A stretch of 64,000 bases of DNA from Protea cynaroides (lineage: Eukaryota > Streptophyta > Magnoliopsida > Proteales > Proteaceae). Numbering within the stretch: the stretch's first letter is position 1; each line of letters opens with the position of its first letter. A program made the position numbers and the translations under genes. The stretch covers positions 87,208,676-87,272,675 of the forward strand of contig CM053273.1 in the NCBI GenBank assembly GCA_028583415.1, in the 5' to 3' direction. Of this stretch, positions 1 to 14,100 are shown one piece after another. The notes under the pieces are model-generated. The model searched no databases and was not told the DNA's origin. It worked only from the letters and a program-made list of their open reading frames with translations.

Positions 1-520
1 AATGTTATGATGAGTTTTATGTGCAAACCATGGTGTGTGCGGGCTGTGAGGTTTGGGCGTCAGTATTTGATTTATAAAAAGCTTGTTTTATAGTTCGGTG
101 ATTAGGAGGCCCTTAGGTTCATTACTGTCAAAAAATGACTTCATTATATGCAAGCTAAGTAGGTTTCTTATATTAAAGAGTATGACTATGATATAACACA
201 ACATAAGGAAACACAAGATGGCGGATGCACTACTCGCAAGCTTTATTTTCTCAAAACATGTATTTATGAAGTCATTGGATTTGACTTTGTACCTACTTGT
301 CATCCCTATTTGCTATAAAATTTGCTCCTATTTTTTTTTATTTGACTATCAATCGAATTATGAGTTGCATTAGAATCACTCTCGAGAAGGCACAAAACTA
401 CTCTCCCATCTCTGTCCTTTGGATTTCCTTGGTCTCTGAAATAGACAACCTATAATCTCTCTCTTTCTAAGCAAAACAAATGGAACGAGTATCCCAGGGA
501 ATGGATCAACGTCTCCTAAG

Positions 521-873
521 GCTTCGATTGGTTGCAAGGAGTATTTAAAGTGAGGGAAGTGAAAATTGTTAACATAGAAATGAAACTTTTGTAATCAATA
601 AAACGTCACATGTTATCGTATTATTATCGCATTATTATGTAACTAACTTCAAATATTTCATATTTAGTTATAAACTTAGGATTTACGTTGCATCCAAATC
701 CCTTGCATTTGATAAAGTAAAATAAAATTTACACCCAATAAGTATCATTACTAAATATGATAAGAACTGTAGATAGTTTATACGATGTTGTATAATAATT
801 ATACAAATCTTATTTTTAGGTTTAAAAAATTTATCTTCTCTTTTCTTTAATATTCCTTGCAACCAAATTGAAT
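521..873. mobile_element. MITE-like element, 'GGTTGCAAGG' family, copy 1
   Basis: The ends are inverted (GGTTGCAAGGAGTATTTAAA on the left, CCTTGCAACC near the right) with an AT-rich core of about 350 bp. The same family occurs at about 41574-41913 in the opposite internal orientation. The target duplication is not clear, so the superfamily is not assigned. The rest of 1-1400 shows no gene I can support. Confidence 0.6.
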
Positions 874-1082
874 CTTGATTGACATTTAGATGGATCCATG
901 TTATAAAACTTCTTTACTTATTTATTTCATTGATCATTTCTTAACCACGAAAATGCTATGTGGATTAAAAGTATATCTAGAGTTGTAGAAAATTATAAAA
1001 CTGTCCTTCAACTTCGAAAAATACATATTATAGGTTGTGGTATTTTTGCAAAATTTTTCAACTTCGAATCATATTAAGAAAA

Positions 1083-1239
1083 AGATTCTTCGTAGTGATG
1101 CCACCCTTGTAGTGGGGATCACACCCACTCAAATTAGATTGACACATATTTTGATCCACTCAAAGTACATCGAAATACTCGTGAATCTATTTTGGATGGT
1201 AGGATCCTTATTTCAGGAGGGACCTCAAATACAGAGGAT
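1083..1239. mobile_element. Diverged palindromic MITE, 'GAGGATCC' family, copy 1
   Basis: It carries repeated motifs GTAGTGGGGATCACACCC, CCACTCAAAGTACATCG and ACAGAGGATCC that are shared with a better preserved copy at 54205-54368. No coding capacity is seen. Confidence 0.45.
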
Positions 1240-1614
1240 CCTAATCCATCATATTATATACACTGTAAAAATCTACCAGTGACATAAGTAGATTCACTCT
1301 AAATTCACTTTTTGTTTTTGCCACATGGCAACTGGTGAACTCTACAAAGTTTACCTACTTTGGTGAAAGGTTAATATTTTCTTTCGGTAGGTCATACATA
1401 CGAGGGAAGAAAAAAAAAGAAACAAAAGACTGAAGTACACGCTCCGTCACTATCCAGTAATGCTTGCATCGGAATCAAATCCGATCCTGCGACAGAAGGG
1501 TCTGCGGCTGATCCAAGGTTGAATTTCAGCCGACCCACATATTCCGCTTGCATCAGTGTCGACGAACTCTTCAGTATAGAGATCAACCGGCGAGTGGCAA
1601 CCGTTCGCATCTCT

Positions 1615-1697
1615 ATGAATTTCATAGACCGTATGCTCCGAGTCCGAGCTAGTCCCAAGCTGGGAATGAGAGGACTCCGACAAGTTTACATATCCAG
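1615..1697 (+). CDS. SOS4: SOS4 probable exon 1 (N-terminal extension)
   Basis: This exon is inferred. The next exon has no in-frame ATG and begins after a plausible acceptor (TAG at 1805-1807), with an in-frame stop upstream of it at 1788-1790. An open frame here ends at a good donor (CAG|GTAATC, 1697/1698) and the phase fits: two bases left over join one base from exon 2. Candidate ATGs lie at 1519, 1615, 1633 and 1666, and I cannot choose between them. The encoded stretch is rich in Arg and Ser, as in an organelle transit peptide, which would suit the longer PDXK isoform. Confidence 0.5.
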
Positions 1698-2093
1698 GTA
1701 ATCCCCTCCTTTGGATTTGAATTCAGTCTTATTGGGTTCGTCCGTATGCTTCTTATCAGTTTTGAAGGTTAAAAGCAAAAGCTTTCATGATCAATTGGAA
1801 TTCGTAGGTCGTGGAGCTCGAAGCAATCGCCAACTGCCCCTCCTATACTTTCTTTAGGTCTGCCGTCCGAAACAGGTCGAGTTCTCAGCATTCAGTCTCA
1901 TGTAGTTCGGGTATTCGTCGTCTCTGTTCACTATTATTTTCTTTATTATCGGCATTTGCTTATTGTGACAATTGGTGCATTAATATATCGGAACTTTCAT
2001 GCATTTCTTCTTCTTTGGATGAATTATGAAATCTTCCTTCTTGTTCATCAACTTCCGGCCTTTCTCCACATGGGTTTTGTGGACTTCTCTATT

Positions 2094-2141
<48 letters not shown>

Positions 2142-5100
2142 GGGGGGGGGGGGGGGGTGATGAATGTAGGAAAACATATTGATTCTTATAGAGCTCTTAT
2201 TTATATGGATGTTATAATGATTGAGTTGTTCCTTTTAGGGATATGTTGGCAACAAATCAGCTGTGTTTCCTCTGCAACTGCTGGGATTCGACGTGGATCC
2301 AATCAACTCAGTGCAGTTTTCTAACAACACAGGCAAGCAGCTTTATATAACTTCTTCCAACAGCCTCCAGAGGCCTAATAAACGGTGCGAGCTTATCTGT
2401 CAATCTATATAGGTTCATGGCTGCATGAAACCCTTGCTTGGATGTCTTTTCTGGTAATGGTCTAATTAAAAAAAAGGGGTTTTGTAGGATATCCGACGTT
2501 TAAAGGGCAAGCGCTGAATGGGCAACAACTGTGGGATTTAATTGAAGGACTTGAAGCTAATGAGTTGTTGTATTACTCTCATTTATTGACCGGTAATTTA
2601 TGACTTTGCGGTGGCATTTGTTGTTGGTCATGTTTGCTACTATATTTGAATTGTTCTGTCAATCAGTTAACAGCAAGGATGGAATGGACTGAAAAGTAGA
2701 AGGATTGTTATTATTTAAAATGCTTGCCATCATTGATGAGTGATCAGAACCTATCTTTTTCATACAGTACTTACAGATTTGAGTCCCTTTTGGTTGCAGT
2801 TTAGGTGGGGAAGAACACAGATGAGGCAGTTCTTTCTTCCGTCCATTCTGTGTTCAATGAAAATAATCAATTTGATGTCAAATTTATCAATATTTTATAG
2901 TAATTTGGTGTCATTAACTTGTAATTTTTGTGAAAACGAGGTATGCTAATTACAGGCATGTTGCTTGTTTTTTTAACTCATATCTTATGCTTCCTGGAGA
3001 TAATGTTAGTTGGGTCCTGGTGGGTGCTCAGGGCCTGTTTGACAGCATTCCTATGCCAGAATAGACGTCAGTCCTTGAGTGATGAAAAGGACTAGCATAT
3101 CATTATATACTTCAAACGCAATTTGACCTGCCAAACTACTTCTAAACTACCTGGCATTAATGAACCAAATATTTCAATGTTGGGCACAATGCAGTCACCT
3201 GTCCTATGTTTTTGTCGAAGTGTTTTATAATTTTCAAAAGTCCATGAGAGACCTGAATGTTGACACTTTTGGCATGATGTGAAGGAAATGTCACCATAAA
3301 GTATGCTCCATTTCAAATACACTCAAGAGTATATTGGTAGGACAGGACTTAATCAGCCCCTACTAGTAATCCATACATATTGGGTGGAAGAGATTATTCT
3401 TAAATATACTATTGCTTTTCTATTCTTAGTAGTAGACCCATAGTTGTCAAGGCGTCGCCTAGGCACTGCCTAGGCACCTAGGCACTTAGGCGGCCTTGTG
3501 ACACCTTGGAAAATTTAGCGCCTTAGTCGCCTAGGCGGGCGTCTTGGTCGCCTAGGCGCCCAGTCAGGCTTCTAACGTCTTGATTCGCCTTGGCGCCTTG
3601 ACAACAATGAGTGGACCTCCCAAACTTTTATGGTATTCACACAACATTCCAAAGGCAGTTTTCCATGTCATATTTTCTCCCTAATTCTATGGATGATTTC
3701 CCCCCCTGATTTTCTAGTTTCTTGTGCTTTCAAAAGCACTGGTGGAAAGATAGGTATTTAGGATCTTTGTTGAAGTGTGAGGTTTCTAAAGCTGGCTTAT
3801 GTGGTTGCATTTCCATTTGTTGTTCTATGTACCCCACTGATCACTCTAAAATTTAGAGACTTTGTTGCTGGGTCTGTGGAATTCTGTCTCATATGATACA
3901 TATGCGAGGAAGGTAATTAAAAAAGAAAGAAGAGCTCATCTTGTCTCTTTTATCACTTAGGAGCCGTACAAGATGAAGGTCTCATGCACGGTTTTGAATA
4001 AGAGAAAGAAGTGAGGAATCCTCTTTTCGACTGTGACTCTCCACTCCAATCGTTGCTTTTCTTTCTGCTACTTCAGAAGCAGTTGGTTCAGCATCAGCCA
4101 CTCAAATTTTCGATATTCCTTTTTATTACTCATCAAACGAATGACATCTTTTTCTAGAAATCGTAGCTATTCTTAGCATGATATTGGGGAATCTCATTGC
4201 TATTACTCAAACAAGCATGAAAACATATGCTTGCATATTCATCCATAGGTCAAATTGGATATGTAATTATTGGAATAATTGTTAGAGACTCAATATTTGA
4301 AGTGTTTCTTTTCATTTCTATTTTTTTTATTCTGCTTTGCCATATTTGCAGGTTATATTGGTTCAGTTTCTTTTCTGGAGACTGTGTTACAAGCTGTTAA
4401 TAAACTGCATTCAGTCAATCCCAAACTTACGTATGGTAAGTAGATTTAAACATTCACTTAAATGGTCCTCTTCCATTGAGAAAATTTGGAATATATCCAT
4501 ACTTTAAAAGTGATATGAGTTTTACTTGGCAATCTAGGTCTCTCAAGGGTTTCTGTTCTTTCTACAGCCACTGAATAACGAAATTTTTATTCATTTTTGG
4601 GGCCTGGATGAGGAATGGACCCGAGCTGTGATTAAGACTTAGCTATCACTACTTCAGTACTAAGGATTTTGTAAAGTTTACTATTTATTATGTCAGTTAT
4701 TGATGTGTAATAAGGTGAATAACTATGATCGACTTTCATGGTTAATAATTTTCCATGTGCTGTGGTTTGTATGGTCACATTTTGATGTGGGGGTGGGCTC
4801 CTAGTTTACTTATGCTTTGTAGTTTGTGTTCTTTAGTATCATTTTGATTATAATTTTTTTTTTCTATCAATCAGTAAAATTAATCCAATGAAACAAAAGT
4901 TAGTAATATAAATATTATTTAATTATCATGTTTATATCTGCCTATCTGTAGATATAATAAGTAAACCCCTGTTCATGATACAAACATCAACTCCAAAAAG
5001 TATCCCAAGTGGGTTGTACAAGGAGAAAAAAAAAAAAAAATTTAGACTAACATGTTTTGTTCTGTATCAATACTGTAAAAAGTCATGAAGTGCACAACTA

Positions 5101-8100
5101 CATTGTTGTCTGTTTGTCATTGTTTGGTTAGTGGTAGCTCTAAATAACATCTGAATGTTAGTAGAAGAAGACACAAAATTAGTTAATGTAAGTGGAAAAG
5201 TTATAATATCAAAACTAAAACGGAGTTTTCATCTGTAGTTTGTGATCCAGTTATGGGTGATGAAGGAAAGCTTTACGTTCCTCAAGAGCTTGTATCTGTT
5301 TATCGAGAGAGGGTGAGTGTTCTCTTTTCCCTATTGCCTTTTTCCTTTTTGTACTTTTTCTGTTTCTCTTGTTGCTTGTTCATTTCTTGGTGAGTTAGTC
5401 ATAACATGGGAATTTCAACTTCTATAGAGTGAAGAATATCTAATTTTGTTTTTCCATGGGTAAAAATTCTTATTTTTTCCATATCTCAAGTTTTGTAAAA
5501 TTAATTATCAGAACTTACTAAGCTTCATTCCAACTACTTGGTGCTGATTAAACTGAATCATGTTCTGTCAGTTATGTTTAAGACCATATCTGTTAAAGTT
5601 GTTTCTGATTTGCTAACTAATATTAGCTTGTCTAGATGCTCTATTTGCATTAGGAATTTTCTTCCCTGGTTTATATTCTACTCTTTATGGAAATGTAGGA
5701 CCTTATCTGCCTTATGATGACCAATTGTGTGTCAATGAAAAGCTTACTGGTATACCGTGGAGATTTTTTTAATATGGGATACATTCTCCTCTATAGGATT
5801 TGTTGTATAGACTATCATTGTTATATGCACCTATTGATATTTTCTTTGTCATTGTTCAATATTTTCCCATTTTTTTTGGGGTTTGACTCTATGGATCCTG
5901 TTCTGCCATTCAATTCCAATGGAGGTGATAAAGGCAAATATACAGATGAACAGCAATTTAATAAATAATGCAATTGAAATTTGAAGCAAAAGTATGAATT
6001 TGGGAGAAAACCTTCCTTTCTCCCCCCCCCACCCAAGGGAAAAAATTTATATTTCTTGACTTTAATATGCTAGACCGAACCCCTGCCTAAAATAATGAGT
6101 CTGGCCATAGCTCCAACTTGTATACATTCAGCAACCATGGTTATGATTATGGTCGAGTAATCATGACCTAGCCTATGTTGTATGTGCTGATATTCAGTAT
6201 GGGGTTGCTCCAGAGTCATATGGATTGGATGATCGATATTCAGCTGTGCATCCAAAGTCCTAGGACCCATCAGTGTTACTAATACTGCTTGGCTGGTACC
6301 AACCAAGGGCTATAAACTTTGACATTTGGAAGGGATTTCTTGGCTCTTCCTTTTTGGGGCTTAATTTGTAAATGTTTTAATTGTTTTTCTTAGTGTTGCT
6401 GAAATGAAAATGTTGAGATGGATGAGTGGTAAAACTAGAAAAGATAAAATAAGGAATGAATAAATTAGATATGATTTAGGAGTAGCTCCAATACATGATA
6501 AGTTGCAAGAAATTCATTTAAGGTGGCATGGACCATAGTTGTCACGGCGACTAGGCAACCAATGTCGGATAGCTGTCTCAGCGCTTAAGCGCATAGCAAG
6601 TTAACTAAGCGACACCAAGGCGTTGTAAGGGTACATCTTCCATAAGAGGATTTGTACAAAAGGGAGGGCTTAGGGCATCAATTTTTATTTATTTTTAGTA
6701 CATATGCATGATTCCACGTATGACAGTGTATATTAGTACTTTATAGTGCGTCAAGTCAGCATTTGGTACCATAAAAATCTTGTAGACAAACCCTTTTACA
6801 CAAACAATATATATTCAACGTAATGCTATTGCGTTCTCTATAAACAATGCACTACATTTGGACCTAGGTGTAGCGAAAAATGGGCGAGGGCCGCCGTGTC
6901 GGCGCCAGGATGCTGTGACAAATAGGCAAAGGTTCTCGTACTATGGATGAGTGTGGATAAAGAAGCTAGTTCATAAGTATAGGATTAGATTAGCATCTTG
7001 GAATATAGGATCTTTAACCTGTAAGAGTTTAGAATTGATGGATGATATGAGCAGAAGAAAGATTAACATAACTTGTATTCAAGAGACTTAAGCCGAATCC
7101 ATTTAGTTGGGGTAAGGCTTTGTTGTCGTTGTTGTTATAGTATATAGTCCAATAAAAATGTTACTAATACCCAGACATTCTATGTGAATTGGAGAGAGAT
7201 CAGAAAATATATGACTTTAGTTTAAAAGGGTTTATGTGTAAAATTAAAACATTATTTACTTATAAAAACTAAGGATGTAAGGTTTAAACTGTAAAGAAGA
7301 GATAAGAGTCACTGTGAGTCTGTGACTTCTGTTAAGGGCAGAGTTGAGAGTCAAAAGTGCAGATGACCTCAACCCTGATGTGCAGTCGAACTGCCATTGC
7401 CCTGCCTCAGGAGTCAGGTACACGTTGATCCTTCTTCTTCTCTTCCTTTGGCAGCGGTAAAGAACTTTCAGGCAGCAGTAGAGAAGATTAAAAAAAAAAA
7501 AAAAAAAAAGGCTGGCAGCAGCAGAGAAGAGGTGAAAAAAGAGGGAAAAGAAAAGGAACAGATTAAAACTGGAGAAGTGAAAAAGAAAAAAAAAAGAAGA
7601 AAAAAGAATAGTCACCTGCTGGATTTAGCATCTGCTGGAGAGGGTTGGAAAGAAGACCCTGCTAGAGTAGAGAGTCGAAACTTGATTCAGTGGCTCTTAT
7701 TTTCTCTTCTTTCATTTTTATTATTACTTTCACCCATGATCCCATGTATTAGATTGTACCATAATCACATAAGACACTCCAATGTGTGAGTTTAAAAGGG
7801 AATCAAATATTATATAATTAAAAATGCCCAAAACACTAAGGCGAGCTGTTGCCTTGCACTCCTGACTGTGTTTAGACGCCAAGGTGGCACCTAGGCGATG
7901 CATTGACAAGTATGCCATGGACATGGGCAACGGATGCCTTTGAATGCTCTAGTACAAAGGGGTGATTTGATTTAGATTGAAGGAGCTGAAAGAGCCATGG
8001 GTATGTCTTAAATGACTCTAGAAGAAGTGGTGAAGAAAGACATGTATAGCTTAGTGCTATAAACAAGTATGACTTTGAGTAGAGTTGATTGGAGAAAAAT

Positions 8101-11100
8101 GATCCATGTAGCTAAGCTTGGAAATTGATCGAATTTGGTACGGATAGGGTACTATCTGAATTCGAATCTGAAATTTGACAACCCCATCCGCATCCAGCGG
8201 ATTAAAATAACGAAAATCCGAATTCGAATTCGCATGTTAACTGGATTATCCGGTTAACATTCGATCCGAATCCGGAAATAAAAACAGAGTAAAAAAAGAA
8301 ATTCTTTAAGAAATTAAGAGGCTAAAATCTTCTAATTAAGGATGTAAACGGACCAAATACGGTATGAATAGTAATCTATCCAAATTCGAATCCGCCTTCT
8401 ACCCATTCCATTCGAATCAGCCTCCGCATCCGGCGGATTTCAAAAAACTGAATCCGAATTCGAATTCGGATTTTAACCGGAAATCCGGTTAAAGTCCGAT
8501 TCAAATCCGGAAACACATAATCACTGCAAGTCAAGTAATAGAAAATGGTAAAAAAAGAAAAGAAAAACAGATTTAAGAATTTCAGATTATAAAATCGTAA
8601 TTGAAACCCCTAACAAATTGTTAGGGTTTCTAAAAAATGTTAGGGTTTCTAAAAAAACCCTAATAAAGCGATGGTTAAGATCATAGTTTCAAAAAAATAC
8701 GTTAAGTTCTATATGGACTGGTATGCTAGTGAGACCAATTTAATTTGCCAAACTTGCCATTGAGATGAGTCATCAGAATTCACAATTGAAATCAGATTTC
8801 AGAATGCCTTGGAAGAATTGATTTCTTCTCAGAATATCCCTAACCGTTTATTTCTGAGAATAAACTGAGTGTGAGATAGATGGAGATCATGAAAGATTAT
8901 AAAAGAAAAGAAACCCCAACAAATTTCTAAGAATTTCTTTATAAAAAAAAAAACAACAAAACCCTAAATAAGAATATTGTACTGGGAGACAGGGGATAAT
9001 GGATGAGTTATAGACCTTCTGGTACAATAGGAGAAACGATTTAATGGAAGGGAAGCCCTTGGAATTGACTTGCAGACATACCTTCCCATGCAAATCTTTT
9101 ATTTTTCTTCTCCATAGCTTGCAGAGAAGACACCATCGCTATAAAATAAAAACCAAGGCAGTCAGCAGTCGGCACTCGGTGGTCGGTGGTTGGTGGTCGG
9201 CGGTCAGCGGTCGGCAGTCGAAGACTCGAGTCACCAAACCCTAGCTCTCTGTTTCTGGAAGTTTTCTTTCTCTCGGGTCTCGATGCAGGAGAAGAGAGGA
9301 GGATATTATAGAATTAAACAGAGTGGAATGTGGTTTACCGTTTATACCCTTATATCTTAAAGGTATATGCGTTTTAAAATAGGATTAAACATATGCGTTT
9401 AAAATAAGATTAAACATATGCGTCTTTAAAAACAGAATTAAACGGATCGGATTGGATTATCCGATCTGTATGGGTGAAATTCGAATTTGCATCCGCCTTC
9501 GACTCCAACTATCCCAATTCGACTCCGAATCCGATTATTCAAATTTGGATTCCATTAAACGGATGTGAATTGGAATCGAATCCGGATTTTCGGCTATCCA
9601 TCTATATCCTTACTTCTAATGAGATAATCAAAGAAAACAAATAGAGAGAAAGAGAAAGCATTGAAATACAAGCAAATTCTGAGGCAATTCTTTTGGATTG
9701 AATAAAGAAATTTTAGGCATTTTTACTCTTGAAATCTACATGAAATATAGGAAGAGATTCTATAAGAGTTTTAATAGAGATAAATTGCATATCACAAGGA
9801 AGAAACAAACAAATCTCAGAAGATATTAGAACATTCATCAAGAACAAACCAACCTAGAAGAAATAAAGCGTTCAAAGGGAGAATACCTGAATCGTATTGA
9901 ACAAGAATTGAGAATCTGACTTCTTGATAAAATCTTGCGAAGCTTAAACCACTGCCTATCAAGAGAAATCAAATCGGACACATACGAAGGTAGATCACCT
10001 TGACGGAGAAAATGTTGGATTGGTTCAGAGGAGAGCTCAGTTTCGTTCTTTTCCTATTTTCTCTTCTATTCTTTTCATTATAACCTTCAAATCTCTTTCT
10101 TTCTGCTTTTTCATTTCGATTTAGAAATGCAGGTTGAGATTCGGTAAACAGAAAACTATGTGGGAAATAGAGGTTGAGTATCAACAGTCGCAGTTGCACA
10201 TGCACTGTTGCAAACATTTTCTCTATTTTGCTGCAGCAACCTCTCTCACACCCCTCTCTCCTTATTTTATATCACTTTGCAATTCTGAATGTTGATCCAC
10301 AGGCTGTGAGGTGGTGAGGACGAGGGTTGAGAAGAAAATAGAGGGTGAGGGTGAGGGTGAGGGCTAAGAGAGAAGATCAGAACTCAGAAGATGATGTCCA
10401 TTCATAGGCCGTGAGGGTGAGGGTTGAGAACTGAGAGAGACTTAGAGAGGAGACTTGAGAGTTGAGAGCATAGTTTTAAAACTCGACCGAGAAGGGTCGA
10501 GATCTCGACGTCGATAGTTTTGAAAGGGTCGAGACGAGAAACTAGTTTGAAATTGGGTCTCGACTAGTCTCGACCAGTTCTCGACTGGATCTCGACCAGT
10601 CTCGATCAGTTTCGAACTGGTTTAAGTTATAAATAAGAGTCTCGGTCGAGATCTCGACCAAAACTCATTTTTTCTCTAACTTTGCTTCTATTTTCTTCTT
10701 CTCCTCCATTCCTTTTTCTACAACCTTGCATCTAAGGTTCGAAAACCTCTGTTCTTTGCAAATCTCTCCATCAAAGTGCTGTTGGAGGCTCATTTTGACC
10801 TATTCTTTGCAAATCTAAGGTTTGAGGTATGGTTTTTTCCCCTAAACTTGTTTTTTTTACATGAATATGTTCAATACATGTTGGTTCATCATGAAATTTA
10901 TATATGTGAGAGTCATTTGGCCGATCTACAACCTCATCCTTTCGAAATTATTTTCTTGCATATATATTTTTTTATTTTGATTTTATGTTAAAAAAAATGT
11001 ATTTTCCAGCAATTAAAAATTAAAAAAAATATGATAAATATTAATTAGGTGGTGTTGAAAATATTATATGATGAACACCGTTGGCCGATCTACGCGGCCA

Positions 11101-11119
11101 CATTTTCATTTTTTTTTTC

Positions 11120-11150
<31 letters not shown>

Positions 11151-14100
11151 TTTTGTTTAAAAAAATAAAAAATACATTTCTTAAATATTAATCGGTTTAC
11201 TTTCAAAATAATATATGTTGAACACCGTTGGCCGATCTACGCGGTCACGGTTCCAGTTTTTTTTTTCTGTATATATTTGTATTTTTATGAATTTTTTATT
11301 AATAAATCCTATTTTTCAGCAATAAAAAATTAATAAAAAATATTAATACTTATCTACTGGTGTTCGTAATAATATATGTTGAACATCGTTGGCCGATCTA
11401 CGCGGTCACGGTTTCCCTTTTTTTTCTGTACGTATTTTTATTTTTATGAATTTTTTATTAATAAATTATATTTTCCGGCAATAAAAAATTAGTAAAAAAA
11501 ATATTAATACTTATCTATTGGTGTTCAAAATAGTATATGTTGAACATCATTGACCAATCTACGGTGTCATGTTGTCGGATTATATTTTTCGAAAAATAAA
11601 TTATTTTTATTTAATATAAAAAATTATTAATAATATCTAAATAATTATGGAAAATTAGGAAAAATATTCTGTTTTCTTGTAACATAGTTTTAAAATTTTG
11701 AAAAGTAATTTCAATGTGTTTTGAGTTGTATTCGCATATTTGATGCTTTTATGTTCTTCAATTTTAAGTTTTATTAATATAAATCTATTGATTTAAATTT
11801 CTCTATTTATCATCTTATGTAACAATGTCTCGTTTTAAATATTATGGCTGCTTCGAGTTCTCGTGAGGGAGGTAGTGATGCTGGTCGTACTGACATGGCT
11901 TAGCAGTATTGTACCGCCATTGACGGTGATAGAAAGAAGACTCAATGCAAATTCTGTGGGAAGAAGCTTATGTCTGGTGGGATTATCAGACTTAAGCAAC
12001 ATTTTGAGTGGGACTTCTATAGACGTGGCAAAGTGTGCTATAGTTCTTGTGGAGATTACCAGGGCCATAGTTGCACAGATGAATGGAGGCCAGCAGAGAA
12101 GGGCAGAGAAAGAAAAAAGTAAACAACAATTTGAGGATGCAATCCGAGGTACAGTGCGTGGTTTGGATGATGATAGTTCAGATGATGATGGTCTAGATAC
12201 CAGGGGTTTGACTGAGGAAGAAGCCAGAGATCTGAGACGGGCAACAATGGCTAATAATGTCAGTCATGAGATGGAAATTAAAAGGTTGAGGCAAAGAGCT
12301 TTAGGGGCAGGTGATAGTAGATCATTTCAGCAGCCCGAAGAACCCCAAACACGGAGTAAGGGAGGGTTGGATTCTATGTTTAGAAGATCAAAAAGTACTA
12401 GAGCACAACCCCAGGCACCATCGCCTACTGCTAGGGATGAGGATTATGTTGAGATTCTACAGCAGGATCCAGCAGTTTTTAGAAAGGCTGGCGCCAAACA
12501 GAAGAAGTTGAAGAGTATGTGGAATTGGAAGGGTACAAAAGAATTTATTGGGGATGCCTTTGTTAGGTGGTCCATCTATAATAGTATTCCAGCAAATGCC
12601 AGTGGTGGCCCATACTATCAGTCTTTCTTTGATGCAGTTGCTCAGGCTGGTCCTGGTGTTAAAGCCCCCACTCCATATGAAGTGATGAATGTCTATCTCC
12701 CAAGAATTAAAAAAGAGTTAGAAGTATTGATAGAAGGGTTAAAGAATAATTGGGGTGCATATGGGGTCACTATAATGTGTGATGGTTGGACTGGTCCCAC
12801 TAGAAAGTCCATCATCAACTTCATGGTCTATAGTGATGGGAAGACATCATTCTTGAAGTCTGTGGATGTATTTGCATGCACAAAAGATGCTAACTACATC
12901 TATGGATTGCTACAGACAGTGGTGGATGAAGTTAGTGCTACAAATGTAGTGCAAATTGTGACAGACAATGACAGCAACTACAAGAAGGCAGGAGAGATGA
13001 TGATGGTTAACTATAACCTTTTTTGGACTCCATGTGCTGCCCATTGCATTGACTTGATGTTGAAGGGCATGGGCAAGATCCAAAAAGTAAAGCAAGTGGT
13101 TGAACAAGAACGCCAGGTGACAACATTTATATACAACCATGGCTATTCTTTGAACTTGCTGGGAGAGAGATGTGGAGGGGACTTGGTAAGACCCGACATT
13201 ACTAGATTTGCTACCAACTACATAGCACTAAAGAGCTTTCAAGCAAAGATGGTAGGCCTCAGATCGATGTTTGCATCTGAGGATTGGTTTGGGTGGAGGG
13301 AGTCCAGCTCTCCTGCTGGGGTTCAAGCACAGACTACTATAGCTTTAGAGGAATTTTGGAGAATACTGAAGGATGTAGTCAAAATTCTGGAGCCAGTGGT
13401 GAAGGTGCTGAGATTAGTGGATACAGCGTTCCAGCCCACCATGCCACATTTATATGCTGCCATGGATATGTTGAAGGACCGTATAAAAACTGTGCTTCCA
13501 CGTGGAAACAAATATTTTGTGAAGATTATCAAAGATCGATGGGAGAGTCAGCTGATGCACCCATTGCATAAGGCTGGTGAGTATATTTAATAATGTCTTT
13601 AATTTAGTTCCACTTAATAGTTAGTACTCTATTTTAATCTGGCGACTCATATTTTGCAGCATACTATTTGAATCCCAAATACCAATATTCACATGTGCTT
13701 GGGCTCAATTCTGACCTTATCGGTGTGGTAAAAGATGTTGTGGTAAAATTGGTGTCAGATTATACTGTACAAGCACTGGTCAATCTGGAGGTGAGTTGTA
13801 TGGTTTAAGTGCTGAATTATTTGAATATCCACATATACAATGGCTAATGGTTTATGGTTATAAATTTTGAAATAGGTGTAGATGAAAACGTTCAGAGATG
13901 CTTTTGGGAGTTTTGGAACTCCCGTTGTAGTGGCTGAACGAGATAAGACCGATCCTGGTATGGAATAATGAAAATTAAAAATTTCAAGTAACATATCTTA
14001 TTTAATATGTGTATTAAAATGTGTTCTTCATCTTGTGCAGCTGAGTGGTGGTTGTTGTATGGTGAGCATGCAGCTGAGTTGAGGAGAATAGCAATCAAAG

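Noticed and set aside
1392..1683. Two - strand open frames upstream of SOS4
   Set aside because: They overlap the probable SOS4 5' region, have no recognised domain, and the + strand donor and phase favour SOS4 exon 1.
7397..7789. 130-codon Lys/Glu-rich open frame
   Set aside because: It is driven by A- and AG-rich low-complexity sequence inside the 6534-7914 element; no domain and no splice context.
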